Source of the DNA: Comamonadaceae bacterium
GTDB taxonomy: Bacteria > Pseudomonadota > Gammaproteobacteria > Burkholderiales > Rhodocyclaceae
Length of the DNA stretch: 62,988 bases
Direction: 5' to 3'
Assembly (NCBI GenBank): GCA_029255645.1
Contig: JANLJE010000025.1
Coordinates: 1 to 62,988, forward strand
In this document: in pieces, positions 1 through 9,106 of the stretch
How the letters are laid out: each line of letters begins with the position of its first letter
Numbering within the stretch: position 1 is the stretch's first letter
The notes under the pieces: generated by a model
What the model saw: the letters and a program-made list of their open reading frames with translations, nothing else
Databases searched by the model: none
What the model was told of the DNA's origin: nothing
Made by a program: the position numbers and the translations under genes

Positions 1-4
1 ATCA

Positions 5-34
5 GGTTGGTGGGGTAAAGGTGCCCCATCAACC
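5..34. repeat. Inverted repeat, 11-bp arms
   Basis: Arms at 5-15 and 24-34 pair over 11 positions with one mismatch and leave an 8-nt loop. No T-run follows on either strand, so it is not a convincing intrinsic terminator. It lies at the window edge, upstream of the acetyltransferase and ppsR. In relatives ppsA is often divergent from ppsR, so this may be part of a ppsA control region lying to the left; that is inference. Confidence 0.35.
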
Positions 35-75
35 ATTAAATCCGTATACCCAAAAATCAAAGGCTTGCCGCCACG

Positions 76-123
76 GACATCGGGCCGGACATCGGGCCGG
101 ACATCGGGCTTGACATCGGGCTG
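76..123. repeat. 12-bp tandem repeat, four copies
   Basis: Four head-to-tail copies of a GACATCGGGCCG-like unit start at 76, 88, 100 and 112, the last two with one or two changes. A degraded fifth copy follows to about 135. They end about 35 bp before the ATG of the acetyltransferase. This is one of many short tandem duplications at gene boundaries in the window. Confidence 0.8.
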
Positions 124-170
124 AACGTCGGCCGGGCGGCGATCGCCGGTTTTTCGTAGAATGGACGACC

Positions 171-671
171 ATGAAACAGCTTGCCTATCTGCTGCGCCCC
201 ATGGCCAGCCAGGATCTGGAAGCGGTGCTGGGCGTGCAAAGACTGGCTTATACACCGGATTTGCACGAGTCCCTAACGGTTTTTTCCAGCAAACTCGAAC
301 GCTTTCCCGACAGTAACTGGGTGATTCAGGGAGAGCGGGGTCTGCTGGCCTATCTATTTGCGCAACCAGCCCGGTACCTTCATCCGCCGCCCTTGAATGA
401 TTGCGATGCTGCGGTCGCCGGCGCCGATGCTCTGCATCTGCACGACATGGCCGTGGCCCCCTGGTCCCGGGGCCTGGGGCTGGCCGGCCAGCTCGTGGCT
501 ACTGGCCTGAACTGGGGGCGCCACCAGAACCTGGCCTGGGCCACCTTGATTGCCGTGCAGGATTCCCGGTCTTTCTGGCAAGCGCATGGCTTTTGCTGCG
601 GCAGCCTGGAGAAATCCCTGGACAGCTACGGTCAAGGGGCCCGCTATATGTATCAATCCCTGCTGGGATAA
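171..671 (+). CDS. GNAT family N-acetyltransferase
   Basis: A 166-residue protein of typical single-domain GNAT size. Residues 90-110 (LHDMAVAPWSRGLGLAGQL) show the family's acetyl-CoA binding pattern, a beta strand followed by R-G-x-G-x-A and a helix. The C-terminal part has the usual W-x-x-x-G-F segment (SFWQAHGF). The acceptor substrate cannot be read from sequence. It lies 36 bp upstream of ppsR on the same strand and could be co-transcribed. The ATG at 171 is chosen because it gives the normal N-terminal strand of the fold. Confidence 0.85.
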   Translation: MKQLAYLLRPMASQDLEAVLGVQRLAYTPDLHESLTVFSSKLERFPDSNWVIQGERGLLAYLFAQPARYLHPPPLNDCDAAVAGADALHLHDMAVAPWSRGLGLAGQLVATGLNWGRHQNLAWATLIAVQDSRSFWQAHGFCCGSLEKSLDSYGQGARYMYQSLLG

Positions 672-707
672 AATCAGGCCTTTTTTCATCACCTGCTGCA
701 GGCCCTC

Positions 708-1523
708 ATGCTCATCCTCAATCGCACCGTGTTCTTTGTTTCCGACGGCACCGGCATCACTGTCGAAGCCCTGGGACATAGCCTGCTTTCCCAGTTCGAG
801 GGGGTGAAATTCACCCAGATCCGCATTCCCTTCATCGATAGCGAGGATAAGGCGCGGGAGGTGGTCGCCCGCATCAATGCCAGGAGTGAGTCCGATGGGA
901 TCCGCCCGATTGTGTTTACCACCCTGATCAATCCCAGGGTCGCGGCAATCGTGCATCAGGCCGACGCCTATTCCCTTTCCTATTTCGAGACCTTCCTCTC
1001 TCCCCTTGAAACCGAACTGGGGGTCAAATCCAGCCACACCGTGGGGCGGACCCACGGCACCACCGATAGTTCCGATTACAAGAAACGGATCGAGGCCATC
1101 AATTACACCCTGGCCCACGATGACGGGATCACCGACCAGGATCTGGAAGAAGCGGATGTGGTGCTGGTGGGGGTTTCGCGCTGCGGCAAGACGCCAACTT
1201 CCCTGTATCTGGCCATGCAGTTCGGCCTGAAAGCGGCCAATTTTCCCCTGATTCCCGAGGATTTCGAGCGCGGCAAACTGCCCGGGACCCTGGAAAAACA
1301 TCGCCGCAAGCTGTTTGGTCTCACCATCCAGCCCGAGCGGCTGGCTCAGATTCGTGAAGAGCGGCGTCCCAACAGCCGCTATGCAGACCTTGCCAACTGT
1401 CGCCATGAAGTGGGCGAGGCTGAAAAAATGATGAAACGGGAAGGCATCCGCTGGCTGGATTCCTCCAGCAAATCCATCGAGGAAATTGCCACCACGGTAC
1501 TCGAAGAACTGCAGCTCAGATAG
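708..1523 (+). CDS. ppsR: PEP synthase regulatory protein (bifunctional kinase/pyrophosphorylase)
   Basis: DUF299 family, 271 residues, the usual length. The family regulates phosphoenolpyruvate synthase by ADP-dependent phosphorylation and phosphate-dependent dephosphorylation of a threonine next to the catalytic histidine. The N-terminus [12 protein letters not shown] (9-20) and the P-loop-like [11 protein letters not shown] (155-165) are hallmark motifs. It sets flux between glycolysis and gluconeogenesis. The partner ppsA is not in this window and may lie to the left, divergently. Family assignment is firm; the regulatory role is taken from the family. Confidence 0.95.
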   Translation: MLILNRTVFFVSDGTGITVEALGHSLLSQFEGVKFTQIRIPFIDSEDKAREVVARINARSESDGIRPIVFTTLINPRVAAIVHQADAYSLSYFETFLSPLETELGVKSSHTVGRTHGTTDSSDYKKRIEAINYTLAHDDGITDQDLEEADVVLVGVSRCGKTPTSLYLAMQFGLKAANFPLIPEDFERGKLPGTLEKHRRKLFGLTIQPERLAQIREERRPNSRYADLANCRHEVGEAEKMMKREGIRWLDSSSKSIEEIATTVLEELQLR

Positions 1524-1526
1524 CGG

Positions 1527-2306
1527 TCAGGCCTGCCGGCGCCGCACGGTCTCGAACAGGCAGATGGCGGCGGCGGCACCCACGTTCAGGGATTCCACCG
1601 CACCTGGCATGGGGATGGTGATGCGGTGCCGGGCCTGGGCCAGGGTTTTCGGCCGCACCCCTGTTCCCTCCGCGCCGAATATCCAGGCCAGAGGCCCTTG
1701 CCACTCGGCCGCATACAGGGAGGTGGCGCCTTCCAGGCAGGTAGCCAGGGAAGTGCCGCGGTAGCTCGCCAGAAAACCGGGCAGATCCTGGCCTTCGTGA
1801 AGATCCAGCAGAAAATGGGCGCCCTGCCCGGCGCGCAACACCTTGGGGGACCAGGCGCCCACGCTGTCGGGCGAGAGCAGCACCTGGCTGAAACCTGCGG
1901 CGGCAGCGGTGCGCAGCAAGGTACCCAGATTGCCCGGGTCCTGGATGCCATCGAGCAGCACGCAATCCTTGTCGTGGACAGGGGACTGATCCGGCCCGGG
2001 AATGACCACCTCTGCCAGAATGCCGCTCGGGGTTTCCGTATCCGCCAGTTCCGCCAGCAGCTTGTCAGGCAAGCACACCACTTCGGCGGTGGGGTTGGCT
2101 GTCAGCCAGTCCGCAATTTCTGGCCGCGCCCTACCCTGATCTCCCACCAGCACCGTTTGCGGCAAGCCATGCCGGGCTTGCCAGGCGGTGAGCAGGTGCA
2201 TGCCTTCGAGTAGGGTGGCGCCGGCCTTTTTGCGCTCCCGGCCGGATCGGGCCAGATTTTTCCAGGCCTTGTAGGCCGGATTGTCCCGGGAACGGATGAC
2301 TTTCAT
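1527..2306 (-). CDS. TrmH/SpoU-family RNA 2'-O-methyltransferase
   Basis: A 259-residue SPOUT methyltransferase that uses SAM to methylate a ribose 2'-OH in rRNA or tRNA. The N-terminal part (MKVIRSRDNPAYKAW...) is the substrate-binding domain of RlmB-like proteins. The three SpoU motifs are visible: LDGIQDPGNLGTLLRT, IFGAEGTGV and the final IPMPGAVESLNVGAAAAI. Its ATG lies 2 bp after the rnhB stop, so it is the last gene of the long operon. A longer reading frame runs upstream through rnhB, but this ATG starts the conserved domain. The exact RNA target is not determined. Confidence 0.9.
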   Translation of the reverse strand: MKVIRSRDNPAYKAWKNLARSGRERKKAGATLLEGMHLLTAWQARHGLPQTVLVGDQGRARPEIADWLTANPTAEVVCLPDKLLAELADTETPSGILAEVVIPGPDQSPVHDKDCVLLDGIQDPGNLGTLLRTAAAAGFSQVLLSPDSVGAWSPKVLRAGQGAHFLLDLHEGQDLPGFLASYRGTSLATCLEGATSLYAAEWQGPLAWIFGAEGTGVRPKTLAQARHRITIPMPGAVESLNVGAAAAICLFETVRRRQA

Positions 2307-2308
2307 CT

Positions 2309-2899
2309 TCAGATCAGGCCCAGCTTGGCCACGGGGCCAAAACTGCGCCGGTGCTCGGGACAGGGGCCGTGGGCCTGGAGGGCGGCAAGATGCGCGGCGG
2401 TGGGATAGCCCTTGTGCCGGTCGAAACCATACTGGGGATATTGCAGGTGCAATTTCACCATGCCGGCATCCCGCACGGTCTTGGCCAGGATCGAGGCGGC
2501 GGCGATGGCGGCAATCTTGCCATCGCCCTGGACCACTGCTTCCACGGGAATATCCAGCCTGGGGCCGCGGTTGCCATCCACCACCGCCCGGACTGGCGCC
2601 AGGCTCAAGCCGGCCACGGCCCGCTGCATGGCCAGGAAGGTGGCCTGGAAGATGTTGATCCGGTCGATTTCCTCGGCGCTGGCGGCGGCCACACACCAGG
2701 CCAGGGCCTTGGCACGGATTTCCACGGCCAGCAAATTGCGGCGCTTTTCCGGGAGCTTCTTGGAATCGTCGAGGCCGACAATGGGACTGGCCGGGTCCAG
2801 GATCACGGCAGCCGCCACCACCGGCCCGGCCAGGGGCCCCCGCCCCGCCTCGTCGATGCCGCAGACGTCGCCGGGCAGGAGAATCAGGCCAGCAGACAT
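2309..2899 (-). CDS. rnhB: Ribonuclease HII
   Basis: A 196-residue RNase HII that cleaves RNA in RNA-DNA hybrids and single ribonucleotides in DNA. The motif [14 protein letters not shown] begins at residue 14 and holds the first two acidic metal ligands, D16 and E17. Later acidic residues lie in [10 protein letters not shown] and in the AKTVRDAGM helix. It overlaps lpxB by 16 bp and is followed at 2 bp by the SpoU methyltransferase. The lpxB-rnhB linkage is conserved in proteobacteria. Confidence 0.96.
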   Translation of the reverse strand: MSAGLILLPGDVCGIDEAGRGPLAGPVVAAAVILDPASPIVGLDDSKKLPEKRRNLLAVEIRAKALAWCVAAASAEEIDRINIFQATFLAMQRAVAGLSLAPVRAVVDGNRGPRLDIPVEAVVQGDGKIAAIAAASILAKTVRDAGMVKLHLQYPQYGFDRHKGYPTAAHLAALQAHGPCPEHRRSFGPVAKLGLI

Positions 2900-4032
2900 T
2901 CGATGACTGCCGTCGCCGCCTTCTCGGCGGTGTTCTGCTGCAACTGATGGTGGATGTCGGTAAAGGCCCGCTCCAGGAAAGTGGCAATCCGCTGATCCCC
3001 TTCCAGATTGAGGAGGGCCTGGGCCAGGTTTTCCGGCGTGGCATCGTCCTGGAGCAGCTCCGGCACCAGGAAGCGGCCCGCCAGGATGTTGGGCAAGCCC
3101 ACATAGGGCAGATAGCCCTTGCGCTTCATGATCCGGTAGGAGGCGGGGGCGAGCTTGTAGGTAATGACCATCGGGCGCTTCACCAGCGCGGCTTCGAGAG
3201 TGGCGGTTCCGCTCGCCACCAGCACCACGTCGGCGGCCCCCATGGCGTCCTGGGCGTGTCCGAACAGGAGCCGGAAAGGCAGGTTCGCCGCTTCATGCTG
3301 GTAGATGGCTGTTTCGAACTGGATCCGGGTTTCCCGGGTGGTCAGGGGCACCAGGAAGATGGCCTGGGGCTGGCTCTGATGGATCAGCCTGGCGGTCTGC
3401 ACGAAGGTCCCGGCCATGTATTCCAGTTCCGACTGGCGGCTGCCGGGCAGGAGGGCGTAGATGGGGCCAGCCAAGGGCAGATTGAGCTTCGCTCGTGCTT
3501 CCTTCTTGTCCGTGTGCAGGGGAATCTGATCCGCCATGGGATGCCCGACGTAAGTCACCGGAATACCGGCCTTTTCATAGAGGGGGGGCTCCATGGGGAA
3601 CAGGGCCAGGACCCGATTTACCGCCTTGGCGATCTTGTGGATGCGTTTGCCGCGCCAGGCCCAGATGGAAGGACTGACGTAATGGAGGGTGGTGATGCAT
3701 CTGGCTTTCAGGTCGGCTTCCAGGCCCAGGTTGAAGTCGGGCGCATCGACTCCGATGAAGATATCGGGTGGGTTCTGCAGCAGGCGGGTCTTGAGCTGAC
3801 TGCGAATGGCGGAAATTTCCCGGTAGCGCTTCAGGACTTCCACATAGCCCATGACTGCCAGCTTTTCCATCGGCCACCAGGCGTCGAAACCCAGGGCCGA
3901 CATCCTGGGGCCACCGATGCCGCAGAAGGTGGCATCAGGGAGGCGGGCCTTGAGGGCGGCAATCAGGTGGCTGGCCAGCAGGTCTCCCGAAGCCTCGCCC
4001 GCCACGATAGCGATGCGGGGAGCACGCTTCAT
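2884..4032 (-). CDS. lpxB: Lipid-A-disaccharide synthase
   Basis: Glycosyltransferase family 19, 382 residues, the E. coli length. It joins UDP-2,3-diacylglucosamine to lipid X to make the lipid A disaccharide at the inner membrane. The N-terminus has the family signature [14 protein letters not shown], followed by [14 protein letters not shown]. The central [12 protein letters not shown] and the C-terminal GTATLEAAL nucleotide-binding segment are also present. It overlaps lpxA by 4 bp and rnhB by 16 bp, which suggests translational coupling in the lipid A operon. Confidence 0.96.
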   Translation of the reverse strand: MKRAPRIAIVAGEASGDLLASHLIAALKARLPDATFCGIGGPRMSALGFDAWWPMEKLAVMGYVEVLKRYREISAIRSQLKTRLLQNPPDIFIGVDAPDFNLGLEADLKARCITTLHYVSPSIWAWRGKRIHKIAKAVNRVLALFPMEPPLYEKAGIPVTYVGHPMADQIPLHTDKKEARAKLNLPLAGPIYALLPGSRQSELEYMAGTFVQTARLIHQSQPQAIFLVPLTTRETRIQFETAIYQHEAANLPFRLLFGHAQDAMGAADVVLVASGTATLEAALVKRPMVITYKLAPASYRIMKRKGYLPYVGLPNILAGRFLVPELLQDDATPENLAQALLNLEGDQRIATFLERAFTDIHHQLQQNTAEKAATAVIECLLA

Positions 4033-4808
4033 CGAATGATGCCGCGCCTGGAGACTTCGAGGAAATCGACAAACATCTGCACGTCAGGCTGCTCTTTCGC
4101 GGCTTCGGCCAGCTTGGCCCTGGCCTCTTCCAGCATCAGACCGGATTTGTACAAGGTGCGGTAGGCTCGCTTCAGGGCGGCGATGGAGTCGGCAGTAAAA
4201 CCGCGCCGCTTCAGACCTTCCACATTGATGCCATAGGGAGCTGCGGTATTGCCGGCGGCCATCAGGTATGGTGGCACATCCTGCAGCACCACGGTGCCAA
4301 CGGCGGTCATCACATGGGCGCCGATGTGGCAAAACTGGTGCACCCCGGTGTAGCCCCCCAGGATGGCCCAGTCATCCACATGGACATGCCCGGCGAGCTG
4401 GGCATTGTTGGCAAAAGTGGTGTGGTTGCCGACCTGGCAGTCATGGGCGATATGCACATAGGCCATGATCCAGTTATCGTTGCCGATGCGGGTGACGCCC
4501 GCATCCTGGATCGTGCCCAGATTGAAGGTACAGAACTCGCGGATGGTGTTGCGGTCGCCGATTTCCAGACGGGTGGGCTCGCCGGCGTATTTCTTGTCCT
4601 GGGGCACCTCGCCCAGGGAGGAGAACTGGAAAATCCGGTTTTCCCGGCCAATGCGGGTATGGCCGCAGATCACCACATGGGAAGCAATGACCGTCTGATC
4701 GCCGATTTCCACATGCTCACCGATGAGGGTGTAGGGGCCGATCTCGACCCCGGCGCCGATTCTGGCACCCGGATGAACCACGGCGGTAGGATGAATCCTT
4801 GCACTCAC
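4029..4808 (-). CDS. lpxA: UDP-N-acetylglucosamine acyltransferase
   Basis: Catalyses the first step of lipid A synthesis, transferring a 3-hydroxyacyl chain from ACP to UDP-GlcNAc. The N-terminal half is a left-handed beta helix of hexapeptide repeats ([20 protein letters not shown]). The catalytic histidine is in the [16 protein letters not shown] segment. A helical C-terminal domain follows. I start it at the GTG at 4808, whose last two bases form the fabZ TGA stop (GTGA overlap), which gives 259 residues and the usual SARIHPTA N-terminus. A GTG at 4832 would add eight residues inside fabZ. Confidence 0.94.
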   Translation of the reverse strand: MSARIHPTAVVHPGARIGAGVEIGPYTLIGEHVEIGDQTVIASHVVICGHTRIGRENRIFQFSSLGEVPQDKKYAGEPTRLEIGDRNTIREFCTFNLGTIQDAGVTRIGNDNWIMAYVHIAHDCQVGNHTTFANNAQLAGHVHVDDWAILGGYTGVHQFCHIGAHVMTAVGTVVLQDVPPYLMAAGNTAAPYGINVEGLKRRGFTADSIAALKRAYRTLYKSGLMLEEARAKLAEAAKEQPDVQMFVDFLEVSRRGIIR

Positions 4809-5245
4809 TTGGCGATATTCCGCTTGGCGCACATCAGATTGGCTTCGGCGGCCAGTTCGCCATCGACCCGGGCCTCGGCCTGGTACTTCCAGATGCCGCG
4901 CATCAGACGTTTGATCTCCACATGCAGGTGTAGTTGATCCCCCGGTATCACCGGGCGCTTGAAGCGGGTGTTGTCGATGCCGACAAAATAGAACACCGAG
5001 TCATCGCTGGGCATTTCGCCCATGGTCTTGAAGGAAAGGATGCCGGCCGCCTGCGCCAGGGCTTCCACGATCAACACGCCAGGCATCACGGGGTGATGGG
5101 GAAAATGCCCCTGAAAGAAAGGCTCGTTGATGCTGACGTTCTTGTAAGCATGAATGGATTTACCCGGCGTGACTTCGACCACCCGGTCCACCAGCAGGAA
5201 CGGATAGCGGTGGGGCAGGTATTCCAGAATTTGATGTATATCCAT
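4805..5245 (-). CDS. fabZ: 3-hydroxyacyl-ACP dehydratase
   Basis: A 146-residue hot-dog fold enzyme that dehydrates 3-hydroxyacyl-ACP in fatty acid elongation. [12 protein letters not shown] (11-22) and the active-site segment [26 protein letters not shown] are present, with catalytic H47 and E61. It sits between lpxD and lpxA, the standard arrangement, which couples fatty acid and lipid A synthesis because both draw on the same 3-hydroxyacyl-ACP pool. It is three bases away from lpxD and overlaps lpxA. Confidence 0.97.
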   Translation of the reverse strand: MDIHQILEYLPHRYPFLLVDRVVEVTPGKSIHAYKNVSINEPFFQGHFPHHPVMPGVLIVEALAQAAGILSFKTMGEMPSDDSVFYFVGIDNTRFKRPVIPGDQLHLHVEIKRLMRGIWKYQAEARVDGELAAEANLMCAKRNIAK

Positions 5246-5248
5246 TTT

Positions 5249-6295
5249 TCAGCTCTTGATCTCTAGTTCTTCAAGTTTCTTTTCGAGTTCGCGGACTCGC
5301 TGGGCCAGTTGTCCCAGGTGTTTCAACTGGGCGGCACTCTGGAGCCACTTGTCGTGGGTGTCCAGAGGATAAAGGGCGGTGTACTTGCCCCCTTTGGTGA
5401 GACTCTTCATCACCATGGTGCCCGGGGAAATCTCGGTACCGGGCGCAATCTCCAGATGCCCGAGGATCATGGCGGCGCCGCCAAGGGCGCAGTGATGGCC
5501 GATCTTCGTGCTTCCGGCAATGCCGACACAGCCGGCGATCACCGTATGCTCGCCAATGACGCAGTTGTGGCCGATCTGGATCTGGTTGTCGAGCTTGCAG
5601 CCATCGCCGATGACCGTATCTTCCAGGGCTCCCCGGTCGATGCTGGTATTGGCGCCGATTTCCACGTTGTTGCCGATGACAACCTGGCCGATCTGGGGAA
5701 TTTTCAGCCACTGGCCCGCTTCCGGCGCAAAACCGAAACCATCGGCCCCGATGACGGCACCGCTGTGGACGATGCACTGCTCACCCAGCTGACACCCCGG
5801 GTAAATGACGGCACCAGGATGAATGATGCTGCCCGCACCGATCGAGGCGCCAGCTCCGATGACGGCATTGGCGCGGATTTCCACGCCTTCGCCCAACACG
5901 ACGCCAGGCCCCACATACGCCCCAGGCCCCAGGTGGCAGGAAGCCGGAATGGGAGATTCGGCGCAGGCCTGGGCATGCACCCCGGCGCCCAGGCGCTGCA
6001 CCGGATTCAGCAGGGCTGCCACCCGGGCGTAATACACATAGGGTTTGGGCGTAAGAATGGCGGCAGCAGGCGCATCCTGTGCCATGTCCGGCGTCAGGAT
6101 GACCGCAGAAGCCCGGCAGTGCTGGAGATGTTTGCGATATTTCGGATTGGCCAGAAAGCTGATCTGGCCGGTCCCAGCCCCCTGCAGGGTGCCCACCTGG
6201 GAGATGATGACGCTTCCGTCACCCCGCAGTTCACCGCCCAGGCGGTCCACAATAGCCGCGAGCGTGTAAGCCGCTCCGCTCGCGTCCGGATGCAT
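5249..6295 (-). CDS. lpxD: UDP-3-O-acylglucosamine N-acyltransferase
   Basis: Third lipid A step: N-acylation of UDP-3-O-acylglucosamine. The protein is about 348 residues. It has a uridine-binding N-terminal domain (TLAAIVDRLGGELRGDG), a hexapeptide-repeat beta helix from about residue 105, and a C-terminal helix (LKHLGQLAQRVRELEKKLEELE). The catalytic His region is QIQIGHNCVIGEHTVIAG. Start choice: an ATG at 6295 overlaps the skp stop as TGATG; a GTG one codon upstream at 6298 overlaps it as GTGA. Either gives the same domain content. Confidence 0.95.
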   Translation of the reverse strand: MHPDASGAAYTLAAIVDRLGGELRGDGSVIISQVGTLQGAGTGQISFLANPKYRKHLQHCRASAVILTPDMAQDAPAAAILTPKPYVYYARVAALLNPVQRLGAGVHAQACAESPIPASCHLGPGAYVGPGVVLGEGVEIRANAVIGAGASIGAGSIIHPGAVIYPGCQLGEQCIVHSGAVIGADGFGFAPEAGQWLKIPQIGQVVIGNNVEIGANTSIDRGALEDTVIGDGCKLDNQIQIGHNCVIGEHTVIAGCVGIAGSTKIGHHCALGGAAMILGHLEIAPGTEISPGTMVMKSLTKGGKYTALYPLDTHDKWLQSAAQLKHLGQLAQRVRELEKKLEELEIKS

Positions 6296-6810
6296 CACTT
6301 GCTTTCCGAGAGTGCCTTGACCACCTGATCGGTGATGTCCAGTTTCGGACTGACCCAGACCACATCCTGGAGGATCAGGTCGTACTTCTGGCTGTCGGCG
6401 ATCTGTTTGATGGCCCGGTTGGCCTTCTCGATAATCGCGGCATTGGCTTCATTCTGGCGCAGATTCAGATCCTCGCGGAACTCCCGCTGCTTGCGCTGGA
6501 ATTCACGGGAAAGCTCGGAGAACTCGCGTTCCTTGTTGCGTCGCTCGGTTTCGGACAGGGTGACCGAATTTTTCTCCATGTTTTCCTGCATGCCCTGGAG
6601 CTGCTTCGCCATGCGCTGCAGTTCCTGGTCACGCTTGGAGAATTCGGCTTCGATTTCCTTGGCCGCCTTGATGGCGGAAGGGGCATTGCGGAAGATACGC
6701 TGGGTATCCACATAACCTACTTTCAATTCGGCAGCTTGGGCAAGCGGTACTGCCAGAAGGGTGAAAGCGGCGCAGATACTAGCGGCAAGAACGGATTTGG
6801 TATTCAACAT
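6295..6810 (-). CDS. skp: Periplasmic chaperone Skp/OmpH
   Basis: A 171-residue OmpH family chaperone that holds unfolded outer-membrane proteins in the periplasm for the BAM complex. It has a signal peptide ending at about residue 27 (PLAQA before AELKVGYVD). The conserved KVGYVDTQRIF strand comes next, then a long charged coiled coil (about 50-130) that forms the prongs. A good ribosome binding site (GGAG, 5-6 bp before the ATG) is seen. It lies between bamA and lpxD as usual. Confidence 0.95.
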   Translation of the reverse strand: MLNTKSVLAASICAAFTLLAVPLAQAAELKVGYVDTQRIFRNAPSAIKAAKEIEAEFSKRDQELQRMAKQLQGMQENMEKNSVTLSETERRNKEREFSELSREFQRKQREFREDLNLRQNEANAAIIEKANRAIKQIADSQKYDLILQDVVWVSPKLDITDQVVKALSESK

Positions 6811-6822
6811 TGCTCTCCTGCA

Positions 6823-9102
6823 TCAAAAAGTGGAACCCAGTTGGAACTGGAAGGTTTCAGTGTCATCGCCCGGCTTGTCATTGAGAGGCGCGGCGATACT
6901 GAACTTGAGCGGCCCAACCGGGGAAATCCAGGCCAGGGAAAGCCCGGTGGAAGCCCTGATCGCTTCTGTGCTGATCTTCTGGCCCTTGCCAAAAACCTGG
7001 CCCATGTCGAAGAACCAGCCCAGACGCAATGTCTTGTCATAGCCAGGAAGCCCCCAGAGCAGTTCGGCATTGCCTACCAATTTGCGGTGTCCCCCCAGCC
7101 GTTCATCCGGATATTTGGCATCCACGGGCCCGAGGCTGGCTGAGGCATAGCCCCGGACCGAGTTGATACCGCCGACATAGTAGTTTTTATAGAAGGGGAG
7201 TTCATCCTGACCACCATAACCGTCGCCGATGCCCACGTCGCCGTTGATCATCAGGGTAAAGGTTTTGGATAGGGCAAAGAAGCGCTGATATTGATAATTC
7301 AATTTCCAGTACTTCAAATCCCCGCCAGGCAGCGCTACTTCAAGCGCCGCGCGCTGATAAACACCGGTCGTGGGGAAAATATAACTATCCTTGCCATCGC
7401 TGGTCCAGTTCATGGTCAACGGAAAGGCAAGATTCGACTCCCCGAATTTATTGACGAAATCGATATAACGCTGTGGACTATCGGAGAAAACTTCGGTTTT
7501 GGTATAGTCAAACGTCAAGCCGACGCCGATGGACTCGTGCTCGGAAATCGGGAAGCCAAAGCGAATGCCCGCACCGGTCGATGCCGTCTTGTACTGACCC
7601 ACATCCAGCGAAGTCGGGTCGACGGTGCGGTGATAGACATCAAACCCCTGACTGATCCCGTCCATCGTGAAATAGGGGTCGGTAAAAGACAAGGAGAGAT
7701 TGCGATTGATCCTGCTAGTATTGAGCCCCAGGGCCAGATGCTTGCCACTGCCGAAAATATTATTCTGCGAAACGGAACCGGACAGCATGACTTTTTCTGA
7801 CTGCGAAAAACCTGCCCCGAGCATGACGTTGCCGGTCGGCTTTTCGACGACATTCAGATTCACATCGACCTGATCCGCCGTTCCAGGTACGGGCGGCGTC
7901 TCCACCGTCACGTCGGTGAAGTAGCCGAGCTTGTCGACCCGTTGCCTGGAGAGGGTCACCTTTTCGGAGTTATACCAACCGCCTTCCATTTGCCGCATTT
8001 CTCGACGAATCACCTCATCCCGGGTACGGGTATTGCCGGTTACATTGACCCGGCGCACATAAACCCGTTTGCCCGGATCGACAAAAATGGTGAAGGCAAC
8101 CTGTTTCTTTTCCTTGTCCATTTCAGGAGATGCATTGACATTGGCAAACGCATAACCCTGATCGCTCAAGCGGTCCGCAATTTTTTTGGTCGTGTTATTC
8201 AATTCATCCCGGGAAAAAACCTGCCCGGGTTTCAAGGGAACGAGACGACGTATCTCGTCTTCCGGCAAGACCAGGTCGCCCGCCAGTTTTATCGAGGAAA
8301 TCTGGTAACGATCCCCTTCCGTAATATTGATCGTAATGTAAATATCCTGCTTGTCCGGTGAAATGCTGACCTGGGTGGAGTCGACCGCGAATTCCATGTA
8401 ACCCCGGTTCATGTAATACGAACGCAGCTTTTCCAGATCGGCCGAAAGCTTTTGCCGGGAGTATTGGTCATTTTTGGTATACCAGGTCAGCCAGCCGGGT
8501 GTTGTCTGTTCGAACAGTTTCAGCAAATCAGATTCGCGAAAGGCCTGCGCGCCCACGATGTTGATCGACTTGATCCTGGCCGCATCCCCTTCATTGATAT
8601 TGAAGTTGATACCCACACGGTTGCGCTCCAGGGGCGTCACCGTGGTGGTGATCTGCACACCATACTTGCCTTTGGAAAGATACTGGCGCTTCAATTCCTG
8701 CTCGGCGCGATCGAGCAGCGCCCGGTCAAAAATCTGGGTTTCCGCGATCCCCATGTCTTTCATGGCCTTGAGAATCTGATCCTTTTCAAATTCCTTCATG
8801 CCGATGAAGTCGATCTTGGCGATGGCGGGACGCTCCTGCACCACGACGACCAGCACGTCGCCCTCGACTTCGACCCGGACATCCTTGAAGAAGCCGGTGG
8901 AAAACAGTGACTTGATGGCCTGCGAGGCTTTTTCTTCGGTCATCGTGTCGCCTACCCGGACTGGCAGATAGGAAAACACCGTCCCGGCTTCGGTACGCTG
9001 AATACCTTCAACCCTGATGTCCTTGATGGCAAATGGTTCGAAAGCAAAGGCTGAGGCAGACAGCACGCTTGCAAGCAGAACCGCGCAAATTTTGTTATTC
9101 AT
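6823..9102 (-). CDS. bamA: Outer-membrane protein assembly factor BamA
   Basis: A 759-residue Omp85 protein that folds beta-barrel proteins into the outer membrane. The signal peptide ends near residue 20 (SASAFA). Five POTRA domains follow to about residue 420, beginning with FAIKDIRVEGIQRTEAGTVF. The rest is a 16-strand barrel with GGINSVRGYASASLGP in the L6 region, and it ends in a terminal Phe (QLGSTF), the outer-membrane sorting signal. It is 4 bp downstream of rseP and followed by skp. Intact. Confidence 0.97.
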   Translation of the reverse strand: MNNKICAVLLASVLSASAFAFEPFAIKDIRVEGIQRTEAGTVFSYLPVRVGDTMTEEKASQAIKSLFSTGFFKDVRVEVEGDVLVVVVQERPAIAKIDFIGMKEFEKDQILKAMKDMGIAETQIFDRALLDRAEQELKRQYLSKGKYGVQITTTVTPLERNRVGINFNINEGDAARIKSINIVGAQAFRESDLLKLFEQTTPGWLTWYTKNDQYSRQKLSADLEKLRSYYMNRGYMEFAVDSTQVSISPDKQDIYITINITEGDRYQISSIKLAGDLVLPEDEIRRLVPLKPGQVFSRDELNNTTKKIADRLSDQGYAFANVNASPEMDKEKKQVAFTIFVDPGKRVYVRRVNVTGNTRTRDEVIRREMRQMEGGWYNSEKVTLSRQRVDKLGYFTDVTVETPPVPGTADQVDVNLNVVEKPTGNVMLGAGFSQSEKVMLSGSVSQNNIFGSGKHLALGLNTSRINRNLSLSFTDPYFTMDGISQGFDVYHRTVDPTSLDVGQYKTASTGAGIRFGFPISEHESIGVGLTFDYTKTEVFSDSPQRYIDFVNKFGESNLAFPLTMNWTSDGKDSYIFPTTGVYQRAALEVALPGGDLKYWKLNYQYQRFFALSKTFTLMINGDVGIGDGYGGQDELPFYKNYYVGGINSVRGYASASLGPVDAKYPDERLGGHRKLVGNAELLWGLPGYDKTLRLGWFFDMGQVFGKGQKISTEAIRASTGLSLAWISPVGPLKFSIAAPLNDKPGDDTETFQFQLGSTF

Positions 9103-9106
9103 TCAC

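Noticed and set aside
76-135. Possible CRISPR-like array
   Set aside because: Repeats are 12 bp and directly abutting with no spacers.
1527-3104. A 525-residue fusion of a methyltransferase to an upstream domain
   Set aside because: The upstream part is rnhB and lpxB read in another frame; the real methyltransferase starts at 2306.
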